A DNA stretch of 64,000 bases. Origin: Virgibacillus sp. AGTR (GTDB lineage: Bacteria > Bacillota > Bacilli > Bacillales > Amphibacillaceae). The notes beneath the pieces were generated by a model, which did not search any database, had not been told where the DNA came from, and saw nothing but the letters and a program-made list of their open reading frames with translations. The stretch is from contig NZ_JAJERH010000003.1 in assembly GCF_016919725.2 (NCBI RefSeq), positions 1 through 64,000 on the forward strand, given 5' to 3'. The number at the start of each line of letters is the position of its first letter. Position 1 is the stretch's first letter. The translations under genes and the position numbers were made by a program. Below are positions 1-10,565 of this stretch, piece after piece.

Positions 1-184
1 ACTGAGCGAATTTTGCTCCGTTTTTTTAATAGTCTTGGAATTTATAAAATTTTACCATGAGGAGGAAGAAGTATCTCTATTACGAAAACATAGCAGCAAG
101 ATGGCAATTGATTTAATCTTATCCAACTTGGTTCTAAATTGGCAAATAAGGGTATGCTAGAAACAAATGGAAAAACAAAAAAGT

Positions 185-198
185 CGAATATTTGTTCG
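185..198. promoter_or_regulatory. LexA (DinR) SOS box upstream of uvrB
   Basis: CGAATATTTGTTCG matches the Bacillus LexA consensus CGAAC-N4-GTTCG except for one T in place of C in the left arm. It lies about 70 bp before the uvrB start, and uvrBA is a classic SOS operon. A possible extended -10 (TGTGATAAA, 224-232) lies just downstream. Confidence 0.85.
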
Positions 199-267
199 TT
201 TTTGTGTTAAAATGTCTAGCAAATGTGATAAAATAATTGTAGTCATAGATGATCGGAGGAAGTTCTA

Positions 268-2253
268 GTGAAAAATACGTTTGATCTTGTATCAAAGTAC
301 GAACCACGTGGTGATCAGCCTAAAGCAATTAAGGAGATTGTTGAGAGAGTGAAGGCTGGCCAACGTCATCAAACATTATTGGGGGCGACAGGTACGGGGA
401 AAACATTTACCGTGTCAAATGTAGTACAAGAAATTAATCGTCCCACATTAGTAATTGCACATAATAAAACGTTAGCTGGACAACTATATAGTGAATTTAA
501 AGAGTTCTTTCCAAATAATGCAGTTGAATATTTTGTTAGCTATTATGATTATTATCAACCAGAAGCTTATGTTCCTTCTACAGATACATTTATTGAAAAA
601 GATGCAAGTATTAATGATGAAATTGATAAGCTTCGACACTCAGCGACATCTGCTCTTTTTGAACGAAATGATGTTTTAATCGTTGCTAGTGTTTCATGTA
701 TTTATGGTTTAGGTTCTCCAGAAGAATATGAGAGTCAGGTGCTTTCCATTCGAGTAGGAATGGAAAAAGATCGTGATCAGCTGCTACGTGAACTTGTTGA
801 CATTCAATATGCAAGGAATGATATAAATTTTCAGCGTGGTACATTTCGAGTGCGCGGCGATTCTGTCGAGGTCATACCTGCATCGAAGGAAGAGCACTGT
901 ATTCGTGTTGAATTCTTTGGAGATGAAATTGACCGGATTCGGGAAGTTGATGCATTGACTGGAGAAATTATCGGTGATCGAGAGCATATTGCTATATTTC
1001 CGGCTTCTCACTTCGTAACAAGAGAAGAAAAAATGAAGCTTGCGATCAAAAATATCGAACAGGAGTTAGCAGAACGTTTAGAGGAATTACGAGAGCAGGA
1101 TAAGCTCTTAGAAGCACAGCGATTAGAGCAACGTACTCGATATGATTTGGAAATGATGAATGAAATGGGATTTTGCTCTGGAATTGAGAATTATTCTAGA
1201 CATCTAACGCTTCGAGAAAGCGGAGCAACTCCGTATACGTTGCTTGATTTCTTTCCCGATGACTTTCTAGTAGTAGTTGATGAATCACATGTTACATTGC
1301 CGCAGATTAGAGGAATGTACAACGGAGACCAAGCCAGAAAACAAGTACTGGTTGATCATGGATTTCGTTTACCTTCAGCGTTGGATAACCGCCCATTAAA
1401 GTTTACAGAATTTGAGAAAGCTACTAATCAGTTGGTCTATGTATCTGCTACCCCAGGACCTTATGAAGAGGAACATTCACCTGATATGACAGAACAGATC
1501 ATTAGGCCGACTGGATTATTAGATCCAAAAGTAGATGTTCGACCGATAGATGGTCAGATTGATGATTTAATTGGAGAAATCAATAAACGAACAAGTAAAA
1601 ATGAGCGTGTCCTCGTAACAACGTTGACGAAAAAAATGTCGGAGGATCTTACAGATTATTTGAAGGAACTGGGAATCAAGGTTGCTTATCTACATTCGGA
1701 AATCAAAACGTTGGAACGAATTGAAGTAATTAGAGATTTAAGAGTTGGGAAATATGATGTTCTTGTCGGTATAAACTTATTACGTGAGGGTCTTGATATA
1801 CCGGAAGTATCCTTAGTCACTATTTTAGATGCAGATAAGGAAGGGTTCTTACGTTCGGAACGATCATTAATTCAAACGATGGGACGGGCTGCACGTAATG
1901 AAAATGGCATGGTTATTATGTATGCCGATAAAATAACGAAATCGATGCAAATTGCCATAGATGAAACAAATCGCAGACGTGAAAAACAGATGGCATATAA
2001 TAAAGAGCATAATATTATACCTAAGACCATTAAGAAGGATGTCCGAGAAGTAATTCGTGCCACGGTTGTTGCAGAGGACCACCAACCTAAATATGATGGA
2101 AAAGCGAAAAGTATTAGCAAGTTAGCATCAGAGGATAAAGAGCAAGTCATTGAGCAGATGGAAAAAGAAATGAAGGACGCTGCGAAAGCACTGGATTTCG
2201 AAAAAGCAGCTGAACTTCGTGATATTATACTTGAACTTAAAGCAGGAAGGTGA
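268..2253 (+). CDS. uvrB: Excinuclease ABC subunit B, UvrB
   Basis: The helicase-like damage-verification subunit of nucleotide excision repair: UvrA loads it on DNA and it recruits UvrC. The 661 residues are normal full length. Visible are Walker A GATGTGKT (39-46), the tyrosine-rich beta-hairpin [12 protein letters not shown] (about 92-103) that probes the lesion, the DESH Walker B near 336, helicase motifs through GRAARN, and a C-terminal UVR coiled coil (about 625-655) for UvrC contact. The start is GTG, 7 nt after GGAGGA (255-260). It forms an operon with uvrA and has a LexA box upstream. Confidence 0.98.
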   Translation: MKNTFDLVSKYEPRGDQPKAIKEIVERVKAGQRHQTLLGATGTGKTFTVSNVVQEINRPTLVIAHNKTLAGQLYSEFKEFFPNNAVEYFVSYYDYYQPEAYVPSTDTFIEKDASINDEIDKLRHSATSALFERNDVLIVASVSCIYGLGSPEEYESQVLSIRVGMEKDRDQLLRELVDIQYARNDINFQRGTFRVRGDSVEVIPASKEEHCIRVEFFGDEIDRIREVDALTGEIIGDREHIAIFPASHFVTREEKMKLAIKNIEQELAERLEELREQDKLLEAQRLEQRTRYDLEMMNEMGFCSGIENYSRHLTLRESGATPYTLLDFFPDDFLVVVDESHVTLPQIRGMYNGDQARKQVLVDHGFRLPSALDNRPLKFTEFEKATNQLVYVSATPGPYEEEHSPDMTEQIIRPTGLLDPKVDVRPIDGQIDDLIGEINKRTSKNERVLVTTLTKKMSEDLTDYLKELGIKVAYLHSEIKTLERIEVIRDLRVGKYDVLVGINLLREGLDIPEVSLVTILDADKEGFLRSERSLIQTMGRAARNENGMVIMYADKITKSMQIAIDETNRRREKQMAYNKEHNIIPKTIKKDVREVIRATVVAEDHQPKYDGKAKSISKLASEDKEQVIEQMEKEMKDAAKALDFEKAAELRDIILELKAGR

Positions 2254-2258
2254 AATTA

Positions 2259-5135
2259 ATGCCAAGTAAATCAATTAAAATTCAGGGTGCCAGAGCACAT
2301 AATTTGAAAAATGTGGATGTAGAAATTCCCAAAAATAAATTGGTTGTTTTGACAGGATTATCTGGTTCTGGTAAGTCCTCTTTAGCTTTTGATACGATCT
2401 ATGCAGAAGGTCAACGACGATATGTAGAATCTCTTTCTGCCTACGCAAGACAATTTCTTGGACAAATGGATAAGCCTGATGTTGATGCAATTGACGGATT
2501 GTCACCCGCTATATCCATTGATCAAAAAACTACAAGTAAAAATCCGAGGTCTACAGTTGGTACAGTAACAGAAATATATGACTATTTACGGTTATTATAT
2601 GCACGTATTGGTCATCCTACTTGTCCTAAGCATGGCGTTGAAATATCTTCACAAACGGTCCAACAAATGGTAGATCGAATTATGGAATATCCAGAACGGA
2701 CGAAAATGCAACTACTTGCACCTGTCGTATCTGGAAGGAAGGGTGAACACGTTAAGGTATTTGAAAGGTTGAAGCAGGAAGGATATGTTCGCATTCGTGT
2801 TGACAAAGAAATGCGTGAAGTTACGGAAGAGATTAAATTAGAAAAAAACAAGAAGCATTCGATCGAAGTAGTTGTTGATCGAGTTGTGGTAAAAGCTGGT
2901 ATAGAAGGACGTTTAAGTGATTCAATAGAAACGGCCCTCTCTTTAGGGGAAGGTAAGCTTATTGTTGATATCATTGGTGATAAAGAATTGACCTTCAGTG
3001 AAAACCATGCATGTCCTATTTGTGGTTTTTCCATCGATGAATTAGAGCCGAGATTATTTTCTTTCAATAGCCCTTTTGGAGCCTGTTCTACCTGTGATGG
3101 CTTAGGGACAAAATTGGAAGTAGATATGGATTTAGTTATTCCTGACTGGGAAAAGTCATTAAACGAACACGCAATTGCGCCGTGGGAGCCAATCAGTTCA
3201 CAATATTATCCACAGCTTTTAAAGAGTGTCTGTGAACACTTTGAGATTGATATGGATAAGCCTGTGAACGATATCCCCAAAGATAAAATGGATAAAATTC
3301 TTTATGGTAGCGGGAAGGAAAAGATTCATTTCCACTATGTAAATGATTTTGGCAGTGTGCGCGATAGTCATATTGTCTTCGAGGGCGTATTAAACAATGT
3401 TAGTAGGCGCTATCGAGAAACATCCTCTGACTATATACGTGAAACTTTAGAAAAATATATGGCGCAGAAGAAATGTCCGAAGTGTAAAGGTTATCGGTTA
3501 AAGGAAAGCGCATTAGCTGTGTTGGTTAATGGGTTGCATATCAGTAAAGTTACAGAATTCTCTATTATGGAGGCAAAGAAATTTTTCGATACATTAGATC
3601 TATCGGAAAAAGAAAAACAGATTGCTAGCATGATTTTAAAAGAAATAGATAATCGATTAGAATTTTTAAATAATGTTGGACTTGATTATTTAACACTATC
3701 TCGTTCTGCCGGAACACTTTCAGGAGGAGAAGCACAGCGTATTAGACTAGCTACACAAATTGGTTCAGCTCTAACAGGTGTGCTCTACGTATTAGATGAA
3801 CCTTCGATAGGTCTACACCAACGTGATAATGACCGCTTAATTGATACTTTAAAGCGGATGCGTGACTTAGATAATACACTCATCGTTGTTGAACATGATG
3901 AAGATACTATGCTAGCAGCGGATTGGCTTATTGATATTGGCCCAGGAGCAGGTGAACATGGAGGGCAAATTGTTGCTAGCGATAGGCCGGAAAATGTCAT
4001 GAAAAATAAGCAATCACTAACAGGTCAATATCTAGCGGGTCATAAGTTTATCCCGCTACCAGTAAAAAGAAGGAAGAAAGATAAGCGTGTTATCGAAGTA
4101 GTAGGGGCAGAGGAAAATAATTTGAAGAAAGTTTCTACGAAAATTCCAATCGGGTTAATGACGGTTGTGACCGGAGTTTCCGGATCTGGGAAAAGTACGT
4201 TAGTAAATGAAATTATCTATAAGTCGCTAGCAAAAGAACTGTATAGTGGAAAGCATAAACCAGGTAAGCATAAGAAAGTAAAAGGAATGGAATATATAGA
4301 TAAAGTAATTGATATCGATCAATCACCTATCGGTCGTACACCACGATCCAACCCTGCTACGTATACAGGTGTGTTTGATGATATCCGTGATGTATATGCT
4401 CAAACGAATGAAGCAAAGGTACGTGGCTATAAAAAAGGAAGGTTTAGTTTTAATGTAAAGGGTGGGCGCTGTGAAGCTTGCCGTGGAGATGGGATTATAA
4501 AGATTGAGATGCATTTTCTTCCGGATGTTTACGTTCCATGTGAAGTATGTAAAGGTAGTCGCTATAACAGAGAAACATTGGAAGTAAAATATAAAGGAAA
4601 AAATATCTCAGAGGTGCTTGGTTTAACAATCGAGGAGGCCTTAGAATTTTTTGCAAATATCCCTAAAATAAAACGCAAGCTACAAACCATTTATGATGTT
4701 GGGCTTGGCTATGTAAGACTTGGGCAACCGGCAACGACCTTATCAGGTGGGGAAGCTCAACGTGTGAAGTTAGCAAGTGAATTGCATCGTAGATCAAATG
4801 GTAAATCGTTTTATATTTTAGATGAACCAACAACTGGTTTGCATGTTGATGATATTAATCGCTTATTAAGTGTTTTGCAACGACTTGTCGATAATGGTGA
4901 TAGTGTTTTAATCATTGAACACAACCTTGACGTTATTAAATCTGCTGATCATATCATTGATCTTGGACCTGAGGGTGGAGATCGCGGTGGACAGATCATT
5001 GCAACAGGTACCCCAGAACAAATCGCAGAAGCAGAAGCATCCTATACTGGAAAATACTTAAAGCCAGTATTAGAACGTGACATGAAGCGGATGGACAATG
5101 CAATAGAAGTAAAGGAAAAAGTAGCTACAAAATAA
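2259..5135 (+). CDS. uvrA: Excinuclease ABC subunit A, UvrA
   Basis: The DNA-damage-sensing dimeric ABC ATPase of nucleotide excision repair. There are two ATPase modules: Walker A GLSGSGKS (33-40) and GVSGSGKST (about 638-646), each with an LSGGEAQR signature. Two Cys4 zinc modules are present (CPIC near 251 with CSTC near 278; CEAC near 737 with CEVC near 760). The open frame reaches back to a GTG at 2250, but ATG 2259 is preferred because AGGAAGGTG (2243-2251) sits at proper distance from it and the family protein begins at this methionine. It follows uvrB with almost no gap, so translation is probably coupled. 958 aa. Confidence 0.98.
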   Translation: MPSKSIKIQGARAHNLKNVDVEIPKNKLVVLTGLSGSGKSSLAFDTIYAEGQRRYVESLSAYARQFLGQMDKPDVDAIDGLSPAISIDQKTTSKNPRSTVGTVTEIYDYLRLLYARIGHPTCPKHGVEISSQTVQQMVDRIMEYPERTKMQLLAPVVSGRKGEHVKVFERLKQEGYVRIRVDKEMREVTEEIKLEKNKKHSIEVVVDRVVVKAGIEGRLSDSIETALSLGEGKLIVDIIGDKELTFSENHACPICGFSIDELEPRLFSFNSPFGACSTCDGLGTKLEVDMDLVIPDWEKSLNEHAIAPWEPISSQYYPQLLKSVCEHFEIDMDKPVNDIPKDKMDKILYGSGKEKIHFHYVNDFGSVRDSHIVFEGVLNNVSRRYRETSSDYIRETLEKYMAQKKCPKCKGYRLKESALAVLVNGLHISKVTEFSIMEAKKFFDTLDLSEKEKQIASMILKEIDNRLEFLNNVGLDYLTLSRSAGTLSGGEAQRIRLATQIGSALTGVLYVLDEPSIGLHQRDNDRLIDTLKRMRDLDNTLIVVEHDEDTMLAADWLIDIGPGAGEHGGQIVASDRPENVMKNKQSLTGQYLAGHKFIPLPVKRRKKDKRVIEVVGAEENNLKKVSTKIPIGLMTVVTGVSGSGKSTLVNEIIYKSLAKELYSGKHKPGKHKKVKGMEYIDKVIDIDQSPIGRTPRSNPATYTGVFDDIRDVYAQTNEAKVRGYKKGRFSFNVKGGRCEACRGDGIIKIEMHFLPDVYVPCEVCKGSRYNRETLEVKYKGKNISEVLGLTIEEALEFFANIPKIKRKLQTIYDVGLGYVRLGQPATTLSGGEAQRVKLASELHRRSNGKSFYILDEPTTGLHVDDINRLLSVLQRLVDNGDSVLIIEHNLDVIKSADHIIDLGPEGGDRGGQIIATGTPEQIAEAEASYTGKYLKPVLERDMKRMDNAIEVKEKVATK

Positions 5136-5225
5136 TTGGAAGAGGCTGTGGCAGAACTTAATTGCATATTAACGAATGAACGATTCATTATAATAATAAA
5201 ATGAAGCAGACTTTAGCATGGTCAA

Positions 5226-5402
5226 TATGCGTAAATGGAAGAGAGCTTTTCTGCATGCGATGTATCGTTGGCGAAGTCATCCTTGTCCTTGCGGGAACAG
5301 CACGGTCCGAAGACCTCTTAGAAAGCTCTTTGTGCTTTCTGAGAGGCTATGGGCGGTGCCCATGGAAAGCGAAGCATTTTGAGAGCGATGAAGGAACTAC
5401 CT
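5226..5402 (+). repeat. Dispersed structured repeat, family A (copy 1)
   Basis: A segment of about 175 bp that aligns along its length with the reverse complement of 28078-28272. Shared blocks include GCGATGTAT, GCGGGAACAGCACG, CGAAGA, GGAAAGC and GCGATG. In the middle, CCTCTTAGAAAGC (5314-5326) pairs with GCTTTCTGAGAGG (5334-5346). The other copy has a hairpin of different sequence at the same place. A 69-codon open frame here (5201-5410) is not considered a gene. Similar sequences recur in Bacillaceae intergenic regions as far as I recall; the function is unknown. Confidence 0.75.
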
Positions 5403-5417
5403 ATCTTTAAAAAAGTA

Positions 5418-5462
5418 ACCCGAATGTTATCTGAAAGATTTGAGATAAAATTCGGGCTTTTA
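5418..5462 (+). terminator. Intrinsic terminator downstream of uvrBA
   Basis: CCCGAAT with an inner TTATCT pairs with AGATAA and ATTCGGG, followed by CTTTT. It closes the region before yojF. Confidence 0.75.
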
Positions 5463-5555
5463 TATGAAATGAAGCATTAGAGTCGGTTTAATTTTTTGAC
5501 GCCATGCGGTTGTTTCGATAAGCTAAAAGAAGAAGTTGATTGGGAGGAAACTGAT

Positions 5556-5909
5556 ATGAAACCAATTGAAGTAGAGAGTGTACAACAATGCTTAGACGAT
5601 TTTACAAATAAACAGGTCTACATACATGTGGAAACTACAAATGGAGCGTACGCTAGCCATTTTGATGATAAAGCATATAATGTTGGGGCTTATGTGCGGA
5701 ATGCGCAGGTTACATTTAATCAAGCGAAGATCGTTGGTGATGGCAATGCGTATCGAGTCGGCTTAAAGACCGAGTTCGGCTGGATTTATGCAGAAGGATT
5801 AACAGACTGGGTAATTCATGAAGGATCAAAATTATTACTAGCTGGTCATGATCGGGAAGGTAGATTAATGGTTGCGCTTCAGATTAGTGAAACACCGTTT
5901 AATAATTAA
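5556..5909 (+). CDS. yojF: YojF-family (DUF1806) protein
   Basis: A 117-residue cytosolic protein matching the YojF family. In B. subtilis it lies beside the bacillithiol deacetylase gene yojG/bshB2, as it does here. No catalytic motif is evident; a role alongside BshB2 is inferred from this conserved pairing. The frame is open 20 codons further upstream, but ATG 5556 has GGGAGGAAA (5542-5550) at ideal spacing and matches the family length. Confidence 0.85.
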   Translation: MKPIEVESVQQCLDDFTNKQVYIHVETTNGAYASHFDDKAYNVGAYVRNAQVTFNQAKIVGDGNAYRVGLKTEFGWIYAEGLTDWVIHEGSKLLLAGHDREGRLMVALQISETPFNN

Positions 5910-5939
5910 AAAGACAAAAGAAGGGGATAGGTGATCAAC

Positions 5940-6605
5940 TTGGAAAAACATGTTGTTGTTATATTACCGCATCCAGATGATGAATCATTTGGTGCTGCAG
6001 GATCAATTTCACATTTTCGAAGTCAAGGAATACCTGTAACATATTTATGTGGGACCTTAGGGCAGATGGGCAGAAATATGGGATCACCCACTTTCGCAAA
6101 TAGAGAGACATTACCATTAATTCGAAAGCAAGAGCTTAAAAACGCATGTAAGGTTCTTGATATGGACCTAAAAATGCTAGGTTATCGTGATAAGACCATT
6201 GAATTTGAAGATCAAATGGAAATTGCACAGCATTTAAAAGGCATATTAGAAGAGATAAAGCCAAGTTTAGTTATTACACATTATCCTAATTATGCTGTTC
6301 ACCCAGACCATAACGCACTTGGGGCAGCGGCAATTAAAGCTGTTGAACTGATGGATGAGCGACCAACTGTATGGGCGCAGGCATTTGCACGTGGATTTAA
6401 AAAGGAACTCGGAGAACCAGATGTTATTAATGATGTTTCCGCCTATTTTGAGAAAAAAATGGATGCCATTCTTTGTCATGACTCTCAAGCTGGAGGCATT
6501 ATTGGTCCGCTGAAAAATTATAAGGAACTTGGTGAGGAAGTACTACAAGAAGCGAAGGAACGGTTTGGTACAGAGGAATTTTTTACTTGGCAGTTTTCAG
6601 TATGA
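5940..6605 (+). CDS. bshB2: Bacillithiol biosynthesis deacetylase BshB2 (YojG)
   Basis: A LmbE/PIG-L type zinc deacetylase that removes acetate from GlcNAc-malate during bacillithiol synthesis. The N-terminal PHPDDESFG motif and the later HPDH motif provide the metal ligands. The frame could start at GTG 5931. I prefer TTG 5940 (221 aa, beginning MEKHVVVILPHPDDE) because AGGTGATC (5929-5936), complementary to the 16S rRNA tail, is then correctly spaced, while the GTG would lie only about 4 nt after its purine run. The gene lies 30 nt downstream of yojF. Confidence 0.92.
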   Translation: MEKHVVVILPHPDDESFGAAGSISHFRSQGIPVTYLCGTLGQMGRNMGSPTFANRETLPLIRKQELKNACKVLDMDLKMLGYRDKTIEFEDQMEIAQHLKGILEEIKPSLVITHYPNYAVHPDHNALGAAAIKAVELMDERPTVWAQAFARGFKKELGEPDVINDVSAYFEKKMDAILCHDSQAGGIIGPLKNYKELGEEVLQEAKERFGTEEFFTWQFSV

Positions 6606-6658
6606 TGAATGATTGGATAGCGAATGGAATACGATGATAATCAAAAGGAGGTAATCCC

Positions 6659-6853
6659 ATGAAAAAGCTATATCGTTCCAATACGAAACGTATGGTAGCT
6701 GGTGTTTTTGGTGGACTATCTGATTATTTTAATATAGATGCAACGATTCTAAGACTTGTATTTGTTGTATGTTTGATTTTTAGTCTATTTAGTTTTGCGT
6801 TCGTATATTTAGCGGCTGCCTTAATTATTCCTACTGAAAGGGAGAACTATTAA
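6659..6853 (+). CDS. yvlC: PspC-domain membrane protein (YvlC-like)
   Basis: 64 residues: a short cationic N-terminus with the PspC pattern KRMVAGVFGGLSDYF, then a hydrophobic stretch of about 25 residues ending IIPTE. PspC proteins act in the envelope-stress (LiaR/phage-shock) response at the membrane. B. subtilis has yvlC beside yvlD downstream of uvrA, as here. The ribosome-binding site AAAGGAGGTAATC is very strong. The specific role is inferred from family and position. Confidence 0.88.
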   Translation: MKKLYRSNTKRMVAGVFGGLSDYFNIDATILRLVFVVCLIFSLFSFAFVYLAAALIIPTERENY

Positions 6854-6855
6854 TT

Positions 6856-7209
6856 ATGCTACGCTGGATTGTGTCTATCATTTTAAATGCAGTTGCCCTG
6901 ATTGCTGTTGCACAATTATTTGATTCCTTTCACTTGGACGGATTTGGTACGGCATTGCTTGCAAGTTTGATCTTAGCTGTTTTAAACGTAATTGTTAAGC
7001 CGATACTCATATTATTTACTTTGCCGATAACCATTCTCTCCTTAGGATTATTTCTATTTATCATTAATGCTGTAACATTAATGATTACACAGGCATTAAT
7101 GGATGCTTCTTTTGTTATCGACGGATTTGGTACAGCGGTTTTAGCTGCTATCATACTATCTATCATTAATTTACTTTTGAATAGTGTAGTAAAAGACTCA
7201 ATTAGATAA
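6856..7209 (+). CDS. yvlD: YvlD-like four-helix membrane protein
   Basis: 117 residues forming four hydrophobic helices with short loops. It matches the phage holin family 4/YvlD-type membrane family (VKPILILFTLPITILSLGLFLFI region). It starts 3 nt after yvlC, with an AGGGAG site inside the end of yvlC. It is likely co-transcribed with yvlC as part of a small envelope-stress unit. The biochemical role is unknown. Confidence 0.85.
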   Translation: MLRWIVSIILNAVALIAVAQLFDSFHLDGFGTALLASLILAVLNVIVKPILILFTLPITILSLGLFLFIINAVTLMITQALMDASFVIDGFGTAVLAAIILSIINLLLNSVVKDSIR

Positions 7210-7213
7210 CAGG

Positions 7214-7244
7214 ATCGCAGGTGATAGATAGCCTGCGATTTTTC
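7214..7244 (+). terminator. Intrinsic terminator after yvlCD
   Basis: ATCGCAGG (7214-7221) pairs perfectly with CCTGCGAT (7232-7239), followed by TTTTC. Confidence 0.88.
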
Positions 7245-7544
7245 ATGTGTAAAATTGTTCGTAGTGTTCAATCTGATTGCCATAGGAGTTAGGCGATAGC
7301 AAATCTTATAAAGAATATGCTACAATGAAGAAAACTTTTGCCTAAAGGTTATCCGACATTATTTCATGTATTAGGTAAGGAGCATTTCTCAACGAAACTT
7401 AATTTAATATATATGTCCAAGCCGTTTAGATAAATATTCTTATCTCACGTAAAACGAATTACGAGTGATTTGCCAGCTGAAAATTTTGATCTTCTTGTTA
7501 GAATAAATTTTAAGTGCGATAGACAGAGGCAGATAAGGAGAACG
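7245..7544. other. Intergenic region upstream of hprK, no clear gene
   Basis: I see no recognisable gene. One possible promoter is the extended -10 TGCTACAAT (7318-7326) without a good -35. If used, it would give an unusually long hprK leader of about 370 nt. Confidence 0.4.
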
Positions 7545-7646
7545 GTGTCTCACAGGATTTTATGGCGCGTGGAAAGCCGATATCTTGTTGAATACGTGTC
7601 CATATTGTTTATTGAGATATTCTTTAGAAGGAAAGTATCCAACTAA
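7545..7646 (+). CDS. Possible small ORF upstream of hprK
   Basis: A 33-codon frame starting at GTG 7545, with AAGGAG (7535-7540) closely upstream. It encodes a hydrophobic-basic peptide ending FFRRKVSN. I do not recognise it. The ribosome-binding site is the only support; it could be a chance frame or an upstream leader peptide for hprK, which starts 49 nt later. Confidence 0.2.
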   Translation: MSHRILWRVESRYLVEYVSILFIEIFFRRKVSN

Positions 7647-7695
7647 ATAACATGGAGTCTATGTTTTGAATGGCAACAATAAGGAGGATAAATAC

Positions 7696-8622
7696 ATGTC
7701 AACCGTTCGGACGAAGGATTTATTAGAGAATTTCAATCTGACCCTTGTCGCAGGTGAGGACGGACTACATAGAGAGATTACTACAAGTGATATCTCACGA
7801 CCTGGAATAGAAATGACAGGGTACTTTAAATACTATCCAAAAGAAAGACTACAGTTAATCGGCAGGACGGAAATGGCGTATTTCTTAGATTTAACAGATC
7901 AAGAAAAAGTCGAACGAGTTGGCCAACTCTGTACAGATGTTACTCCAGGAATAGTGGTAACAAGAAATATGGACATACCACAAGTGATGATCGATGCTGC
8001 TAATGAATCAGGTGTGCCTATCTTGCATTCACCGCGAAAAACGACACGAGTGATTAGTAGGCTAACAAATTATTTAGAAGCGAAATTTGCCCCGTTTACT
8101 GCAATTCATGGGGTGTTGGTAGATATTTATGGAGTTGGTGTGCTGATTACTGGTCAAAGTGGAGTAGGTAAAAGTGAAACAGCACTAGAACTAGTGAAAA
8201 GAGGGCATCGCTTAGTAGCCGATGATAGTGTCGAAATACGTCAAGAGGATTATGACAGTCTTATCGGTAACGCTCCACCTTTAATAGAGCACTTACTAGA
8301 GATTAGAGGCCTTGGAATAATTAATGTAATGACATTATTTGGAGCGGGATCTGTTAGAAGCTATAAAAAGATTTCATTAATCATTAATTTAGAAATTTGG
8401 GATCAAAAGAAACAATACGATCGTTTAGGTCTTGATGAAGATAAAATGAAGATAATGGAAGTTGAATTACCAAAGGCAACCATACCAGTACGTCCTGGAA
8501 GAAATTTGGCTGTCATTATTGAGGTAGCGGCTATGAACTTCCGTTTAAAACGTATGGGTGTTAATGCGGCAGAAGAGTTTTCGGAGCGGTTAACAAATAT
8601 GATTGATCAAGAAAATAGCTAG
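7696..8622 (+). CDS. hprK: HPr kinase/phosphorylase HprK
   Basis: The bifunctional sensor enzyme of carbon catabolite repression. It phosphorylates Ser46 of HPr and Crh with ATP or PPi when glycolytic intermediates are high, and removes the phosphate otherwise. Visible are His138 in AIHGVLVD, Walker [10 protein letters not shown] (about 153-161) and the signature IRGLGIINV near 203. The length, 308 aa, is normal. The frame extends upstream to 7666, but ATG 7696 follows AAGGAGGAT (7681-7689) and gives the family N-terminus. It starts the hprK-lgt-yvoD-ppaX cluster known from B. subtilis. Its substrate Crh is at 22.8 kb. Confidence 0.98.
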   Translation: MSTVRTKDLLENFNLTLVAGEDGLHREITTSDISRPGIEMTGYFKYYPKERLQLIGRTEMAYFLDLTDQEKVERVGQLCTDVTPGIVVTRNMDIPQVMIDAANESGVPILHSPRKTTRVISRLTNYLEAKFAPFTAIHGVLVDIYGVGVLITGQSGVGKSETALELVKRGHRLVADDSVEIRQEDYDSLIGNAPPLIEHLLEIRGLGIINVMTLFGAGSVRSYKKISLIINLEIWDQKKQYDRLGLDEDKMKIMEVELPKATIPVRPGRNLAVIIEVAAMNFRLKRMGVNAAEEFSERLTNMIDQENS

Positions 8623-8634
8623 GAGGAAAATAAG

Positions 8635-9510
8635 ATGAGTTGTAATGCACCAGCACTTGACCGTGTATTTTTACATATAGGATCATTACCGATATATTGG
8701 TATGGCGTGATTATAGCAGCGGGAGCCTTTCTAGGCTTATTTTTAGCTACTCGAGAGGCTGACCGCTTAGGTATGAAAAAGGATATCATGGTTGATTTAG
8801 TGGTATTTGCCATCCCTATTGCTATTATTTCTGCACGAATATATTACGTTATTTTTGAATGGGATCGTTATGCAGGTGGTCCATGGAGTGATGTCTTTGC
8901 TATTTGGGAAGGTGGTATCGCAATCCATGGTGCTCTAATAGGTTCTATTATAACAGCGATTATCTATGCACGTGTTAAACAAGTATCATTTTGGCAATTA
9001 GCAGATATTGCCGCACCAAGTATAATTCTAGGGCAAGCAATCGGCCGCTGGGGAAACTTTATGAATCAGGAAGCACATGGCGGAGAGATAGCAGAATCAA
9101 CATATAATAGCTTTCATCAATACTTGCCTGATTTTATTATGAACCAGATGTGTATAGATGGGGTTATGTACCATCCGACGTTCTTATATGAGTCGTTCTG
9201 GAATATTCTTGTGTTTGTATTTCTACTTATATTGCGTAAATTTAACCCTATTCGTGGAGAATTATTCTTAAGCTATGCCATTACGTACTCGATTGGACGC
9301 TATTTCATAGAAGGAATGCGGACAGATAGTCTTTATGTCTTGGGATCACTACGTCAGGCACAGGTTATCTCAATTGTCATTATTGTTGTAGCGTTACTAT
9401 TAATCATTTATCGCCGAAAAACGATTAATACCCGGTATAATGAGGTGGAACATAAGGGGAAAGTGGTAAAAAACACGTATCAAAAGAAAAAAAATAAGAA
9501 GAAGAAATAA
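8635..9510 (+). CDS. lgt: Prolipoprotein diacylglyceryl transferase Lgt
   Basis: A multi-pass membrane enzyme that moves diacylglycerol from phosphatidylglycerol onto the lipobox cysteine of prelipoproteins, such as the ThiY-like protein at 52.8 kb. About seven hydrophobic segments and the Lgt signature [13 protein letters not shown] (about 137-149) are visible. The C-terminus is an unusually lysine-rich tail. The start ATG has GGAGGAAAA upstream and lies 12 nt after hprK. Confidence 0.97.
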   Translation: MSCNAPALDRVFLHIGSLPIYWYGVIIAAGAFLGLFLATREADRLGMKKDIMVDLVVFAIPIAIISARIYYVIFEWDRYAGGPWSDVFAIWEGGIAIHGALIGSIITAIIYARVKQVSFWQLADIAAPSIILGQAIGRWGNFMNQEAHGGEIAESTYNSFHQYLPDFIMNQMCIDGVMYHPTFLYESFWNILVFVFLLILRKFNPIRGELFLSYAITYSIGRYFIEGMRTDSLYVLGSLRQAQVISIVIIVVALLLIIYRRKTINTRYNEVEHKGKVVKNTYQKKKNKKKK

Positions 9511-9602
9511 AATAACATCTAGTTATAAAGAGGCGTTAGAATCGTAGCTAAATGTATACTATTTTAAGGAATTAAAGTTTCATATGAAAGAGGGAATATG
9601 GA

Positions 9603-10565
9603 ATGAAGGGGATTTTACTTCGAGGAATGCAGCAGGGATTAAATACATCATGGACATTAGGAAAAGTTATTTTTCCTGTTACGTTAATCGTTACGATTTT
9701 ACAATTCACGCCCGTTTTACCATGGATTATAAAGCAACTTACTCCTCTAATGGGATGGTTAGGGTTGTCTGGGGAAGCTGCTGTACCACTTGTTTTAGGA
9801 AATGCGCTGAATCTTTATGCGGGTATAGCAGCGATTGTTTCATTTGATTTTACGGTTAAAGAAGTATTTATTATGGCGATTATGTTATCATTTTCCCATA
9901 ATTTATTTATTGAATCTGCCGTTGCCTCTAGGGTAGGTGTTAATTGGTGGTTGATCTCAGGAATTAGAATAGGGTTGGCGCTTTTCGCTGCGATTATCAT
10001 TAACTTCCTGTGGAATGGCGGGGCGGAACAAGCAGCATATGGATTCATTTCTTCGGCAAATCCTGAATTAACAGGTTGGGGAGAGATTATTCTACATGGT
10101 CTGCAAACAGCTATTGTGGCCATTGCTCAGCTAGCTATGATTGTGATACCACTCATGATAGTTATGCAATTTTTACGTGAAAAAGGATGGTTGAATTATC
10201 TGTCTACTAAATTTGCTCCGTTTACAAGGGTTCTTGGAATGAAAGAGAATACCTCAATGACCATGGTAGCTGGGCTGACAATAGGTTTAGCATATGGTGC
10301 TGGTGTGATGATTCAGGCTGTGAAAGAGGATGGCGTTGAAAAAAAAGATATGATTCTAGCACTCATCTTTCTTGTTTCCTGTCACGCAGTAGTTGAGGAT
10401 ACGGTCGTATTTATCCCATTGGGAATCCCAGTATGGCCACTACTAGTTATTCGACTCATTACAGCAATTTTATTAACAATGGCAATTTCATTCATTTGGA
10501 ACAGCATAGATAAGAACAAAAGAAGGAAGGAAACCACTAATGAGCATTCGTACAATACTTTTTGA
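9603..10565 (+). CDS. yvoD: YvoD-like Gate/nucleoside-recognition membrane protein
   Basis: 320 residues, strongly hydrophobic, with two copies of the nucleoside-recognition (Gate) fold, as in YvoD, which lies between lgt and ppaX in B. subtilis. The substrate is unknown; the family includes transporter-like and spore-maturation proteins. It starts at ATG 9603 after GAGGG. Its last 26 nt overlap ppaX, indicating translational coupling. Confidence 0.88.
   Translation: MKGILLRGMQQGLNTSWTLGKVIFPVTLIVTILQFTPVLPWIIKQLTPLMGWLGLSGEAAVPLVLGNALNLYAGIAAIVSFDFTVKEVFIMAIMLSFSHNLFIESAVASRVGVNWWLISGIRIGLALFAAIIINFLWNGGAEQAAYGFISSANPELTGWGEIILHGLQTAIVAIAQLAMIVIPLMIVMQFLREKGWLNYLSTKFAPFTRVLGMKENTSMTMVAGLTIGLAYGAGVMIQAVKEDGVEKKDMILALIFLVSCHAVVEDTVVFIPLGIPVWPLLVIRLITAILLTMAISFIWNSIDKNKRRKETTNEHSYNTF

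Noticed and set aside
57-116. 19-codon frame starting at ATG 57, possible csbA-like remnant upstream of uvrB
   Set aside because: Too short, no ribosome-binding site and no resemblance to CsbA. The hairpin-like GAGC/GCTC with T-run at 1-28 may be the end of a terminator whose rest is outside the window.
2612-3067. 151-codon minus-strand frame inside uvrA, and similar long frames inside scoB, thiolase, crh-clpP and ptsI
   Set aside because: They are shadows opposite strongly coding, well-recognised genes and resemble nothing known.
5201-5410. 69-codon open frame downstream of uvrA
   Set aside because: It coincides with dispersed repeat A, has no convincing ribosome-binding site, and the frame is not kept in the other copy at 28.1 kb.
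9584-9847. 87-codon frame overlapping the start of the yvoD-like gene
   Set aside because: A different frame of the same region; the longer membrane protein frame has family similarity and the better placed start.
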